A stretch of DNA of 64,000 nt from the NCBI RefSeq assembly GCF_000024545.1, contig NC_013947.1, positions 806,001-870,000 of the forward strand, given 5' to 3'. The notes under the pieces are model-generated. The model was not told where the DNA came from. It saw only the letters and a program-made list of their open reading frames with translations, and did no database searches. The stretch is from Stackebrandtia nassauensis DSM 44728 (lineage in GTDB: Bacteria; Actinomycetota; Actinomycetes; Mycobacteriales; Micromonosporaceae). Every line of letters begins with the position of its first letter. Positions within the stretch are counted from its first letter, which is position 1. A program made the translations under genes and the position numbers. Shown here piece after piece: positions 37,010 through 45,566 of this stretch.

Positions 37010-40000
37010 CTAGCCGGTCGACATGCCGATCCTGGTGGCCTTTTCGGACAGACCCAGCGCGGCGAAGCCGCGGCGGGCCTCGTCGCGGTGCCGTTCGGCG
37101 GTCTCGGTGTCGCCCAGTCGTTCGTGGGCCTCGGCGAGGGTGACCAGACAGCGGGCCAGCCGCAGCGGGTTCTTGGTGACGGTGAAGACGGTGCGGGCCT
37201 GTTCGGCCGCCGCGATCGCCGCCCGGTAGTCACCGAGGCCGATGTGGACCTTGGCGCTGAGGGCCGCCCACTGGGCCCGGTCGTCGCGTTCGAAGGTGTC
37301 GGCGCCGGACTCGGCGAGCTCCTCGACGTAGGCCAGTCCGCGTTCGTGGTCGCCGAGCTGGCAGCACAGTTCGATCTGCGCGAACCGCGCGTACCAGGCC
37401 CACACCAGGATGCCGTTGCGGTGCGACAGCTCCCAGCTGTCGGCGAGGTCCTGCTCGGCCGCCTCGACGCGGCCGGAACGCAGCTGCAACTGGCCCCGAA
37501 GCCACAGCACCCGTTCGCGGATGAAGTCGGAACCGGTGCGCTGCCACCATTGCCCGATCGCCTCCAGCAGCGGCCAGGCCGCCTCGACGCGATCCATGTC
37601 GTTGTACAGCCGGGCGAGCTTGAACCGGGCGGTGACCCGGCGGGGATCGTCGTCGTCGCAGGTGTCGGCGAGCCGCATCGCCTGAACGAAGCAGGTCTCG
37701 GCATCGGCGAACCGGCCGCTGCTGCGATAGGCGGCGCCCAGGAAGATGCGGTCGTGGAAGATCCGGCCGATGTCGCCGTCGGCCTCGGCGATGGCGAGGG
37801 TCTCGCGGGACAGGGCCGCCGACTCCTCGTAGTAGGAGTTGAACAGCAGCAGCGCCGCCAGCCCGCTGCGCAACCGGCCGTCGGCGTCGCCGTCGGGAAG
37901 CCCCCGGGCGATCGCGACCGCTTTCCGTCCACAGGTGAGCGCGGTGAGGTGGTCGCCGGAGTTGGAGTGGACGAAGGCCATCGCGTCGTACATCTGGCTC
38001 AGCGCCCCGGCGTCCCCGGAGTCCTTGGCGAGCGCCAGTCCGGTCTCGACGTGCGGACGCAGGCCCGCCAGGCTGTGCCCGTACCGCAGGAAGTCCGGCA
38101 GCATCCGGGCCAGCCGCCAGGCGTCGGGGTGGTCCTGCCAGGCCTTGAACGCCGCGATGACGTTGCCGGGGTCGGCGCTGACCTGCTCGAAGGAGCTGGC
38201 GTACCAGTCGATCGCGGCGGTGCGGGCCTCGGCCGCCTCGGCCGGGTCGAGTGTGGATTCGGCCTGCTGGCGGGCGTACAGCCGCACCAGGTCGTGGAAC
38301 CGGTACAGCCCGGGGCGATGCCGTTCGATGAGGTGGGCGCTTTCCAGCCGTCCCAACAGTTCCCGGTTGACGGTCTCGGACAGGTCCGCGGTGCCGCGCG
38401 ACAGGTCCTCGGGGATCTCGTCGCCGGGGATGAGGCCCAGCCGCAGGAACAGCCGCCGGGTGTCCTCGTCGAGGGCGCGCGCGGAGCGTTCGAAGACGGT
38501 GGCGACGGTGGCGTTGGGATCGCCGTCGACGGTGAGCAGGCCGAGCCGGTCGGAACCGGAGTGTTCGGCCGCGAACTCCGCGACCGTCGAATAGGGACGA
38601 CCGGCGAGGTTGGCGCCGACGATGCGCAGCGCCAGCGGCAGACCGCCGCACCGGGAGACGAGTTCGGCGGTGGCCGCCGGGTCCTCGGCCAGCCGGTCGT
38701 CGGGGACCAGTGTGGACAACAGGGCCAGCGCGTCGGTCTCGTCGAGCGTGTCCAGCGAGATGGCGGTGGCGCCGTGGGCGGCCAGCTCGGTGAGCCGATG
38801 GCGGCTGGTCACCAGGGTCACGGTCCCGGGTTCGTTGGGCAGCAACGGTTCCACCTGGGCCGCGTCGCGGGCGTTGTCCAACAGCAGCAGCATCCGGCGC
38901 CCGGTCAACAGCGACCGGAACAGCGCGGCGGCGGCGTCCAGCTCGGCGGGGACGGCGTCGGCGGGTTGCCCCAGCGCGGGCAGCAGCCGGGTCAGCGCGT
39001 CCTGCGGCGACAGCGGGGCGTCGGCGTCGAACCCGCGCAGGTTGAGGTACAGCTGGCCGTCGGGGAACCGGTCGCGGTTGCGGTGGGCCCAGTGGACGGC
39101 CAGCGCGGTCTTGCCGCTGCCGCCGCAACCGGTGATGGTCGCCAGGACCGAGTCGTCGCCGAGCGCGTCCAGGGCCCGCAGCTGTGAGGTGCGGCCGGTG
39201 AACCCGGCCAGCGCCGCCGGGAGCTGCGCCGGGGCGAACTCCGGCCGGGTGGCGCCGCGGGACGCCGGTGCCGGGGTGCCGGTGACGTCCAGTTCCGGGT
39301 CCTCGCGCAGGATCGCGGCGTAGCGTTCCCGCAGCGCCGGACCGGGTTCGACGCCCAGGTCGCGGCTGAGCCGCTGCCGCATCCGGGTGTGGACCTCCAG
39401 GGCCTCGGGCGCCCGGCCCTCGCGGTACAGCGCCAGCATCAACAGCGCGGCCAGCCGCTGCCGGTACGGGTTCTCGGTGAGCAGCTGCCGCAGTTCACCG
39501 ACCGGGACCCGTTGTCCCAGTTCGAGTTCGAGTTCGACGCGTTCCTCGAAGGCGGCCAGCCGGTCCTCGCCGAGCCGCCGGGCGCCGCGTTCCAGCACCT
39601 GCCCGCCCATGCCCGCCAGGGCGTGTCCGCGCCACAGCGCCAGTGCCTCGCGCAGTCGTTCCAGGGCCGCGACGGGGTCGCCGTCCTCCCGCAGCTGCCG
39701 GGCCCGCCGCACCCCGGCGGCGAATCGTCCGGCGTCGACGGTCTCGGCGGGAACCGCGAGCCGGTAGCCCTCGGCCACGGCCTCGACGGTCCGCTCGCCC
39801 AGGACGGCGCGCAGCGCCGAGACGGTGTTCTGCACCTGCCGCCGGGCGGTGACCGGCGGGTCCTCCCACAGGGCTTCCACCAAAGTGGATATCGGTACCA
39901 CGTGTCCGGCCTCCAGGGCCAGGACGGCCAGCAGCCTCGGCGCGATGCGGCCGCGGATAGCGAGCGGCGCACCGTCGCGTATCACCTCGGGCGCACCGAG

Positions 40001-40015
40001 AATCCGAAACTCCAT
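37010..40015 (-). CDS. SARP-type regulator with NB-ARC and TPR domains (upstream member of tandem pair)
   Basis: 1001 residues. SARP DNA-binding domain EFRILGAPEVIRDGAPLAIRGRIAPRLLAVLALEAGHVV with WEDPPVTARRQVQNTVSALRAVLG, BTAD region to ~255, NB-ARC ATPase with Walker A ITGCGGSGKTALAVHWAH and Walker B-like RRMLLLLDNARDAAQV, helical middle LPLALRIVGANLAG, then TPR-like repeats to the end (DDPRRVTARFKLARLYNDMDRVEAAWPLLEAIGQWW...). It is very similar along its whole length to the next gene on the strand, consistent with a tandem duplication. No biosynthetic cluster adjoins, so the regulon is unknown. The promoter must lie in 40016-40156, upstream of the ATG at 40015. Confidence 0.9.
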   Translation of the reverse strand: MEFRILGAPEVIRDGAPLAIRGRIAPRLLAVLALEAGHVVPISTLVEALWEDPPVTARRQVQNTVSALRAVLGERTVEAVAEGYRLAVPAETVDAGRFAAGVRRARQLREDGDPVAALERLREALALWRGHALAGMGGQVLERGARRLGEDRLAAFEERVELELELGQRVPVGELRQLLTENPYRQRLAALLMLALYREGRAPEALEVHTRMRQRLSRDLGVEPGPALRERYAAILREDPELDVTGTPAPASRGATRPEFAPAQLPAALAGFTGRTSQLRALDALGDDSVLATITGCGGSGKTALAVHWAHRNRDRFPDGQLYLNLRGFDADAPLSPQDALTRLLPALGQPADAVPAELDAAAALFRSLLTGRRMLLLLDNARDAAQVEPLLPNEPGTVTLVTSRHRLTELAAHGATAISLDTLDETDALALLSTLVPDDRLAEDPAATAELVSRCGGLPLALRIVGANLAGRPYSTVAEFAAEHSGSDRLGLLTVDGDPNATVATVFERSARALDEDTRRLFLRLGLIPGDEIPEDLSRGTADLSETVNRELLGRLESAHLIERHRPGLYRFHDLVRLYARQQAESTLDPAEAAEARTAAIDWYASSFEQVSADPGNVIAAFKAWQDHPDAWRLARMLPDFLRYGHSLAGLRPHVETGLALAKDSGDAGALSQMYDAMAFVHSNSGDHLTALTCGRKAVAIARGLPDGDADGRLRSGLAALLLFNSYYEESAALSRETLAIAEADGDIGRIFHDRIFLGAAYRSSGRFADAETCFVQAMRLADTCDDDDPRRVTARFKLARLYNDMDRVEAAWPLLEAIGQWWQRTGSDFIRERVLWLRGQLQLRSGRVEAAEQDLADSWELSHRNGILVWAWYARFAQIELCCQLGDHERGLAYVEELAESGADTFERDDRAQWAALSAKVHIGLGDYRAAIAAAEQARTVFTVTKNPLRLARCLVTLAEAHERLGDTETAERHRDEARRGFAALGLSEKATRIGMSTG

Positions 40016-40156
40016 TATGGCAATTCACTCCCATGTGGTGGTTGTCGTCACCGTTGTCGTACCGGGCTGGCGGGGCAAGTCTGCCGGGCCGACACGTCCG
40101 GACCCGGGCCCTGACTCAGGGTTGGCATGAACTCAGGATGGCCATACCGGGCATGG

Positions 40157-41431
40157 TCAGCCCGCCAGCGTCGCCGCGATATCACCGCCCCAGGCCAGCA
40201 GCCGTTCGTCGTCCCCGGTCCGGGCAGCACAGTGGAATCCCAGCGGCAGGTCGGGGGCCGGGGCCGGGACGCTCAGGCTCGGCATCCCGGTCAGGCTCCA
40301 CGGAATCGACATGATCGAGTTCCCGGTACTGGCCAGCCCGACCGGCGCGGTGTCGGTCGCCGAGGGCCCGATCCAGATGTCCACACCCGACCGCTCCATC
40401 ATGTCGCGGATCTGGTCGTGGATCGCGGTGCGCAGCTTCAGGGCCAGCTGGTGTTTGTCCTCGTCGATGTCGCGGCCCTCCAGCACCGACTGCGCCGACT
40501 TCGGCTGGTACAGCGCGCGATAGCTGTCGAACCACGCGGCGTGGACGATCGCGCTCTCGTAGCGCTGGATCGTGAACAGCACCGCCCGGATCCGGGGGAA
40601 GTCGGTCACGGCCCGGCCCGGGACCACCCGGTACCCGGCGGCCTTCAGCTTCGCGACATGCTCGGCGAACCTGGCCAACGTCGGTTTGCTGGCGCACTCG
40701 AGGTACTCGTCGGCCGGAATCCCCAGCACCGGCAGCTCGTCGACGGCGCGGGGACTCCACTCGTCACACAGCACTTCGGACGCGATCGCCGCGCCGGCCA
40801 CGTCGGTGGTGAGGATGCCGATCGTGTCGAGGCTGGGCGCGTTGGCGATGACCCCGTCGACCGGGATCCGGCCGTGACTGGGCTTGAAACCGACGATCCC
40901 GCAGTAGGCGGCGGGCCGGATCGTGGAGGACACCGTCTGGGTCCCGATCGACAGCCGCACCTGCCCGGCCGCCACCGCCGCCGCCGAACCGCTGCTCGAC
41001 CCGCCGGGGGTGTGCGTCGGGTTGTGCGGGTTGCGGGTCGGCCCGGGCGCCGAGATCGCGAACTCGGCGCAGGTGTTCTTCCCCGCGATCAGGGCCCCCG
41101 CCCCGACCAGCCGGTCGACCAGTGTCGCCTGGGCTCCGGCCAGTGCCTCGGCGGGAACCTTCGAACCGGCCCGGGTCTCGAGGCCGTCGACGTGGATCAC
41201 GTCCTTGACGCCCACCGGAACCCCGTACAGGGCGGGCCGGTCCGCGGGCTCACCCCACCGCTCCTCGGTGGCCTGGGCCTCGGCCAGCAGCCTGCCGCGC
41301 CGGTCCGGCTCGGACTCGAAGGCGAAGATCTCGGCGTCGGTCGCCTCGATGCGGTCACACGTGTACTCGGCTTCGGCCACGGCGTCCCTGGGCGTGGCGT
41401 CCAGTGGCCGCAAGCGGACAAGTTCCGTCAT
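40157..41431 (-). CDS. Amidase-signature family hydrolase
   Basis: 424 residues. The amidase-signature triad is seen: catalytic Lys in LYGVPVGVKDVIHVDG, cis-Ser region in GGSSSGSAAAVAAGQ, and the nucleophilic Ser in TQTVSSTIRPAAYCGIVGFKPSHGRI (usual DGGGSIRxPA altered to TVSSTIRPAA). The C-terminal half (SALTGMPSLSVPAPAPDLPLGFH-like segment: WSLTGMPSLSVPAPAPDLPLGFHC) completes the fold. Targets could be small amides, urea-like compounds, or amidated peptides; none can be assigned. No signal peptide. It lies between the M6 protease and the SARP genes on the same strand, ending 141 bp before the SARP start. Confidence 0.88.
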   Translation of the reverse strand: MTELVRLRPLDATPRDAVAEAEYTCDRIEATDAEIFAFESEPDRRGRLLAEAQATEERWGEPADRPALYGVPVGVKDVIHVDGLETRAGSKVPAEALAGAQATLVDRLVGAGALIAGKNTCAEFAISAPGPTRNPHNPTHTPGGSSSGSAAAVAAGQVRLSIGTQTVSSTIRPAAYCGIVGFKPSHGRIPVDGVIANAPSLDTIGILTTDVAGAAIASEVLCDEWSPRAVDELPVLGIPADEYLECASKPTLARFAEHVAKLKAAGYRVVPGRAVTDFPRIRAVLFTIQRYESAIVHAAWFDSYRALYQPKSAQSVLEGRDIDEDKHQLALKLRTAIHDQIRDMMERSGVDIWIGPSATDTAPVGLASTGNSIMSIPWSLTGMPSLSVPAPAPDLPLGFHCAARTGDDERLLAWGGDIAATLAG

Positions 41432-41468
41432 GCGTTCAGAACTTACCGGTAACCCGCCCCACCTGGAA

Positions 41469-41500
41469 GGGGCCGAAGCGGCAACTGTCGCTTCGGCCCC
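41469..41500 (-). terminator. Terminator hairpin after the M6 protease gene
   Basis: A perfect 12-bp stem (41469-41480 with 41489-41500) and an 8-nt loop follow the minus-strand M6 stop at 41514. Confidence 0.75.
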
Positions 41501-41513
41501 CGAAGGTGATCGG

Positions 41514-43748
41514 CTACTTGCGGGTCACCTTGATGACCAGCTGGGACTTGCCGTCCTTGACGATCGTGATCTTCACACCGGTACCGGCGACCTTGACCGA
41601 GTTGCTCGGCAGCTTGGCCGTCCAGTACGCGTTCTTGTCCGAGTCGTCGAAGACGCTGACGCCCTTGAGCGACTTGAAGGTCGTCTTCGCGCCGTCCTTG
41701 TGCAGCGTCATCTTGTCGGTCTTCGACTTCGAGAACGTCGCGTCGAAACTCTGGTGCGTGTTGGGGAGGTCCTTGCCGTCCTTCCACTTCAGCGGTTTCG
41801 CGTGCGCGTCGACCGGCAGGGCCAGTCCGCCGCCCTCGTGCTCACCGACGTTGTTGTCGTCGAAGGAGGTGTTCACGTACCAGATCAGCATGCCGTCCTG
41901 GTACGGGTAGCGCTCCACCCAGTTCGGTTTCTTCTCACCGAAACCGAAGTTGTACGGACCGACCTTGAGCGTCTTGTCGTAGCTGACGTAGCGCCGGTTC
42001 TCGGCCAGGTAGAAGCGGGCGTGACGGTAGACCTCGGTGCCGTCGGTGCGGTTCCAGCCCAACGCCTCCCAGTCGCCGTCGGGGGACTCGACGTCGTCGA
42101 GCCACACCTGCTTGCCGTCGACCTTCAGCGCGACGTCGTCCAGGAAGACGCCCTGGCCGTGCGTGGCCGCGTCGGACGTGTAGTGGAAACGGACCTTGAT
42201 CCGCTTGCCGACGTACTCCGCCAGATCGGTGGAGATGTCGATGTACTTCTTGGACTGTCCATCGTAGGTCTTGCCGACCTTCGTCCACTTGCCGCCGTTG
42301 TCGGTGGAGACCTCGGCGAAGAAGAAGTCGTAGCCCTTCTCGGTGTCCAGGAACGCCTTCGTGGCCAGCTCGGCGGATTTCTCCGCGTCGGTCAGGTCGA
42401 CCTCGCGGGTCAGGGTGGCGTTGATCTTGTCGCCGTCGCCCGACATCCACTCGTGCTTTCCGCTGGCGGGCTTGGGGTACTTGACGGTCTCCTTGGCGTC
42501 GGGAAGGTTCACCTTCGTGGCCTCGGCCAGGTCGCCGCTGTCACCGGCCGCGCCCAGTTCGCTCTGGTGGCTCTTGTCGTCGAGCGCGACCTCGTCGTAG
42601 TCCAGCCAGCCCAGGAAGTACTTCTCCCACGGGCCCATGAAACCGGGCTTGTCGCCGATGACGTCCTTGCTCTCGCTGAGCCAGGAACCGCCCGACATCA
42701 GCGACCAGCGGCCGGTGTTGTTGGCGGCGCCTTCGGTGGCGTACAGGTCGGGCAGACCGAGGTCGTGACCGAACTCGTGGCAGAACACGCCCAGGCCACC
42801 GCTTTCGGGCTCGGTGGTGTAGTCGCCGACCCAGATGCCGCTGTCGCCGACCGGCGCACCGGACTGCGGGTTGTCCTCCGGACCCGGCAGGTCCGTGGTG
42901 GCGTAGGAACGGTGCGACCAGATGGCGTCCTCGCCCTGCGCGCCGCCACCGGCCTCCTCGCCGATGCCCGCGTGGATGATCTGGATGTGGTCGACGTAGC
43001 CGTCGGCCTCGTCGAAGTTCCCGTCACCGTCGAAGTCGTAGCGGTCCTGCTGGTCGTACTTCGACAGGTACCGCTTGACCTCCTCGGGGGACTTGCCCGA
43101 CTTGATCTGCGCGTCGTACCAGGCTTTCGCGCTGTCCTGGACGAAGGCCGGGTACGCCTCGTCCTCGACGCCGTTCTTGCCGTAGCGGGCCTCGTTGTAC
43201 GGGACCGTGACCCAGTCCTGCACCTCACCGTCCACGGTGTACTTCCCGCCGGACTGCTTGGTGTAGAAGTCGGGCATGGAGTTCTCGGCCTCGAACAGCA
43301 TGTTCTGGTAGTAGTCCCGGCTGAAGTCCTTGGTCCACAGTGACGAGTTGTCCGTGGCCCGGTCCGGCTCGGGGATCTGGTTCTTGGAGGGGCCGGCCTC
43401 ACCACCGGCCTCGCCGATCTTGTCGCCGAACTCCACCAGCAGCGTCAGGATCTGGTCGGTACCGGTGGTCGCGGTGTCGGCGTACTCGTCGTCGTCGAGT
43501 TTGACCGCGCCGCTCTTGTCCGCCTTCGCGGAACCGGTGGCCACTTCCTCCAGCGCCTGGCGGCGCTTGGCCTCCTGGTCCGACTGTTGCGGGCTCAGCG
43601 GCAGTTCCTCGCCCACGGGGGTCGTCGACTTGTTCGTCGCGGTTCGGTCGGGTGCCGGGTCCGCCGAGACCGTCGCGGTGGTGACTCCGGCGGCCAGCAG
43701 TGCCGCCACCGCCGCCACGGACACCGCTTTGTAGCGTGCCTTGAACAT
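41514..43748 (-). CDS. Secreted M6-family (immune inhibitor A-like) metalloprotease
   Basis: 744 residues. A signal peptide (MFKARYK, hydrophobic AVSVAAVAALLAAGVTTATV, cut near SADPA) is followed by a propeptide-like acidic region. The catalytic domain has the zinc motif FCHEFGHDLGLPD, preceded by Asp-rich calcium-site-like segments (DFDGDGNFDEADGYVDHIQ). Downstream NTGRWSLMSGGSWL provides the Met-turn of the metzincin-like fold. The C-terminal half has beta-sandwich segments (DISTDLAEYVGKRIKVRFHYTSDAATHGQGVFLDDVALKVDG) like MAM/immune-inhibitor tails, perhaps substrate-binding. Known relatives degrade host or environmental proteins, including antibacterial peptides. A terminator follows. Confidence 0.9.
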   Translation of the reverse strand: MFKARYKAVSVAAVAALLAAGVTTATVSADPAPDRTATNKSTTPVGEELPLSPQQSDQEAKRRQALEEVATGSAKADKSGAVKLDDDEYADTATTGTDQILTLLVEFGDKIGEAGGEAGPSKNQIPEPDRATDNSSLWTKDFSRDYYQNMLFEAENSMPDFYTKQSGGKYTVDGEVQDWVTVPYNEARYGKNGVEDEAYPAFVQDSAKAWYDAQIKSGKSPEEVKRYLSKYDQQDRYDFDGDGNFDEADGYVDHIQIIHAGIGEEAGGGAQGEDAIWSHRSYATTDLPGPEDNPQSGAPVGDSGIWVGDYTTEPESGGLGVFCHEFGHDLGLPDLYATEGAANNTGRWSLMSGGSWLSESKDVIGDKPGFMGPWEKYFLGWLDYDEVALDDKSHQSELGAAGDSGDLAEATKVNLPDAKETVKYPKPASGKHEWMSGDGDKINATLTREVDLTDAEKSAELATKAFLDTEKGYDFFFAEVSTDNGGKWTKVGKTYDGQSKKYIDISTDLAEYVGKRIKVRFHYTSDAATHGQGVFLDDVALKVDGKQVWLDDVESPDGDWEALGWNRTDGTEVYRHARFYLAENRRYVSYDKTLKVGPYNFGFGEKKPNWVERYPYQDGMLIWYVNTSFDDNNVGEHEGGGLALPVDAHAKPLKWKDGKDLPNTHQSFDATFSKSKTDKMTLHKDGAKTTFKSLKGVSVFDDSDKNAYWTAKLPSNSVKVAGTGVKITIVKDGKSQLVIKVTRK

Positions 43749-43915
43749 ATGGGGGTTTGCCTCTCACGGGGGATGGGGGTGAAGATCACTCAACAACCTG
43801 CCGTGCCGTTCAGATCGGCAGCAATGTCCGAACGGTCAGAAGTCCACCGTCGGCGCAGGGTATGGCGGGGTACCGCGGGTGGGAGCGGTCAGGTTTGTTT
43901 GACGTTACGCAATCG

Positions 43916-44401
43916 TTACGTCCGCTGTGGACCGCGCATGCCGAACCAGCCGCGGAAGCGCATGCTCAGCACCGCGGTCTCGCGGTTCGCGGCGGCCAGG
44001 ACGCCCGACAGCTTCACCGTTCCCAGCCCGGGGCGGGACTGCGAGGGGGAGCGGTCCAGGACGGTGAGCCGTCCGGTGAGTTCGTCGCCCGCGTAGACCG
44101 GGGCCAGCCAGCGCAGTTCCTCGAGGCCGGGGGAGGCGTCGGCGGCGGCCCGGGACAGGACGGCGTCGGTGTACATACGCATGAACAGCGACGCGGTGAA
44201 CCAGCCGCTGGCCGTCACGGCGCCGAAGGACCCGGCGGCGGCCAGCTCGTCGTCGAGGTGATACCACTGTGGATCGAAGCGTCCGGCGAAACCGCGCATC
44301 TCGGTGTCGTCGACGGTGGTGGAGCCGAGGTCGAACTCGCGGCCGATCGTGAAGTCCTCGTAGAAGATCGTCGCCGTCTCACCGGTACCCGAGCGCCACA
44401 T
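43916..44401 (-). CDS. MaoC-like hotdog-fold dehydratase
   Basis: 161 residues: ATIFYEDFTIGREFDLGSTTVDDTEMRGFAGRFDPQWYHLDDELAAAGSFGAVTASGWFTASLFMRMY is the MaoC hotdog helix region, with the catalytic pair expected at the Asp in RFDPQ and the His in WYHLD. The second half (LEELRWLAPVYAGDELTGRLTVLDRSPSQSRPGLGTVKLSGVLAAANRETAVLSMRF) is the beta-sheet of the fold. Such enzymes hydrate enoyl-CoAs or act on related thioesters; the substrate is unknown. It ends 168 nt before the M6 gene and follows two GtrA genes on the same strand. Confidence 0.85.
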   Translation of the reverse strand: MWRSGTGETATIFYEDFTIGREFDLGSTTVDDTEMRGFAGRFDPQWYHLDDELAAAGSFGAVTASGWFTASLFMRMYTDAVLSRAAADASPGLEELRWLAPVYAGDELTGRLTVLDRSPSQSRPGLGTVKLSGVLAAANRETAVLSMRFRGWFGMRGPQRT

Positions 44402-44424
44402 TCAAGCCATGCTACGGCCGCCGG

Positions 44425-44934
44425 TCACTTGGCGACGGCGGGTTCGAGCTCCTCGGCGTCGAGGGTGGCGGCCTTCTTGGCCGAGGCCTTGAACACGAAG
44501 CTGCGGTAGGCCCAGAACCGGAACAGGGTGGCGATGACCAGCCCGGAGAACTTGGCGATGTTGAAGGCGGCCACATCGGTGTGCTCGTCGAAGTGCATGC
44601 CGTAGCGGGCCACCGCCAGGATGATCGACTCGATGAGGAAACCGATGAGGTTGAAGACGAAGAACAGCGTGTACTCACGCTTCAGCGAGGTTTTCGGCAG
44701 GTGGCGGTAGGTCCAGTGCCGGTTCATGAAATAGGAGCAGGTCGTGGCCACCACCGTGGCCGCCACGTTGGCCTTGAGCGGGCCGATGCTCAGCAGCACA
44801 TTGAAGATGAGCATCGTGACGGCGGTGTTGACCAGTCCGATGCTTCCGAATTTGAGGACCTCTTCGGCCAGGGCCCGCCAGCGTCGGGGCAGCCGGTTGA
44901 GAAAACGCACCGGGCCACTGTACGTGTCGTACAT
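44425..44934 (-). CDS. GtrA-family membrane protein (second of a tandem pair)
   Basis: 169 residues with four membrane spans: LKFGSIGLVNTAVTMLIFNVLLSIG, NVAATVVATTCSYFMNRHWTYRHL, FFVFNLIGFLIESIILAVARYGM and NIAKFSGLVIATLFRFWAYRSFVF. The conserved MNRHWTYR and FRFWAYRSFVF segments are the GtrA signature. Family members move undecaprenyl-phosphate-linked sugars across the membrane in polysaccharide glycosylation, often with a glycosyltransferase. No glycosyltransferase gene is adjacent. It lies 33 nt downstream of the other GtrA gene and 23 nt upstream of the MaoC gene. Confidence 0.88.
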   Translation of the reverse strand: MYDTYSGPVRFLNRLPRRWRALAEEVLKFGSIGLVNTAVTMLIFNVLLSIGPLKANVAATVVATTCSYFMNRHWTYRHLPKTSLKREYTLFFVFNLIGFLIESIILAVARYGMHFDEHTDVAAFNIAKFSGLVIATLFRFWAYRSFVFKASAKKAATLDAEELEPAVAK

Positions 44935-44966
44935 GGCAACGCCAGGCCTAACAAGTGAACGTCAAC

Positions 44967-45449
44967 CTATCGGCCGGTGTCGGAAAACACCCAGGTCCGA
45001 TAGGAGTAGAACCGGAACGCGGCGGCGGTTCCGACGCCGATCACGTTGGCGACCAGGTTCAGCGCGATGGGGTTGTCCAATACGGACGGCCAGATGCCGT
45101 TGGCCCATTCGTAGGCCCACACCCACAACAGGTTGATGCCCAGTCCGATGGTGTTGAACAGGAAGTACCACAGGTACTCCCGGTGCAGCCGGGACCGCGG
45201 CCGGTGCCGCCAGGTCCAGAACCGGTTGCCGACGAAGGCGATCGTGGCGGCGACGCACGTCGAGAAGGTCTTGGCGGGCAGCGCCTCCCAGGCCCACAGG
45301 TAGACCGCCGCGTTGAACAGCGCCAGGTCGAAGGAGTAGGCGACCGCGCCGACGCCCATGAACTTGCCGACCTCGTGGAACAGGTGCGCGAAACGGCGGT
45401 ACAGCCGGGGCGGCGCGCTCTCGCGCGCGGCCGACTCCTGCGCAACCAC
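44967..45449 (-). CDS. GtrA-family membrane protein (first of a tandem pair)
   Basis: 160 residues. A basic cytosolic N-terminus is followed by four spans: GKFMGVGAVAYSFDLALFNAAVYLW, TFSTCVAATIAFVGNRFWTWRH, LWYFLFNTIGLGINLLWVWAYEW and ALNLVANVIGVGTAAAFRFYSYRTWVF. GNRFWTWRHR and FRFYSYRTWVF are the GtrA signature segments. It is clearly related to the next gene but diverged, so the pair is probably an old duplication or a heteromer rather than a recent copy. The gene starts 118 nt after the sigma/anti-sigma fusion's stop on the same strand. Confidence 0.88.
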   Translation of the reverse strand: MVAQESAARESAPPRLYRRFAHLFHEVGKFMGVGAVAYSFDLALFNAAVYLWAWEALPAKTFSTCVAATIAFVGNRFWTWRHRPRSRLHREYLWYFLFNTIGLGINLLWVWAYEWANGIWPSVLDNPIALNLVANVIGVGTAAAFRFYSYRTWVFSDTGR

Positions 45450-45566
45450 GCCAATGACCTCCGTTCAACCTCGCGTCCCTGGCTGTACATGTTACGGACG
45501 CGCGGAGGCCATCACGCGTGGCAGGTCGCGATTGTTTTTCTCCTGTAACACTTCCACGCCTGGGCG

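Noticed and set aside
36970-37932. Extension of the downstream SARP frame by 321 codons.
   Set aside because: It runs through the neighbouring SARP gene in another frame; the GTG at 36969 has a ribosome site and begins the conserved domain.
36737-39187. 816-codon plus-strand open frame.
   Set aside because: It is antisense to the SARP genes and has no recognisable domain.
43749-43915. Possible small gene between the M6 and MaoC genes.
   Set aside because: No frame with start, ribosome site and coding-like codons is visible; it is probably promoter sequence for the M6 gene.
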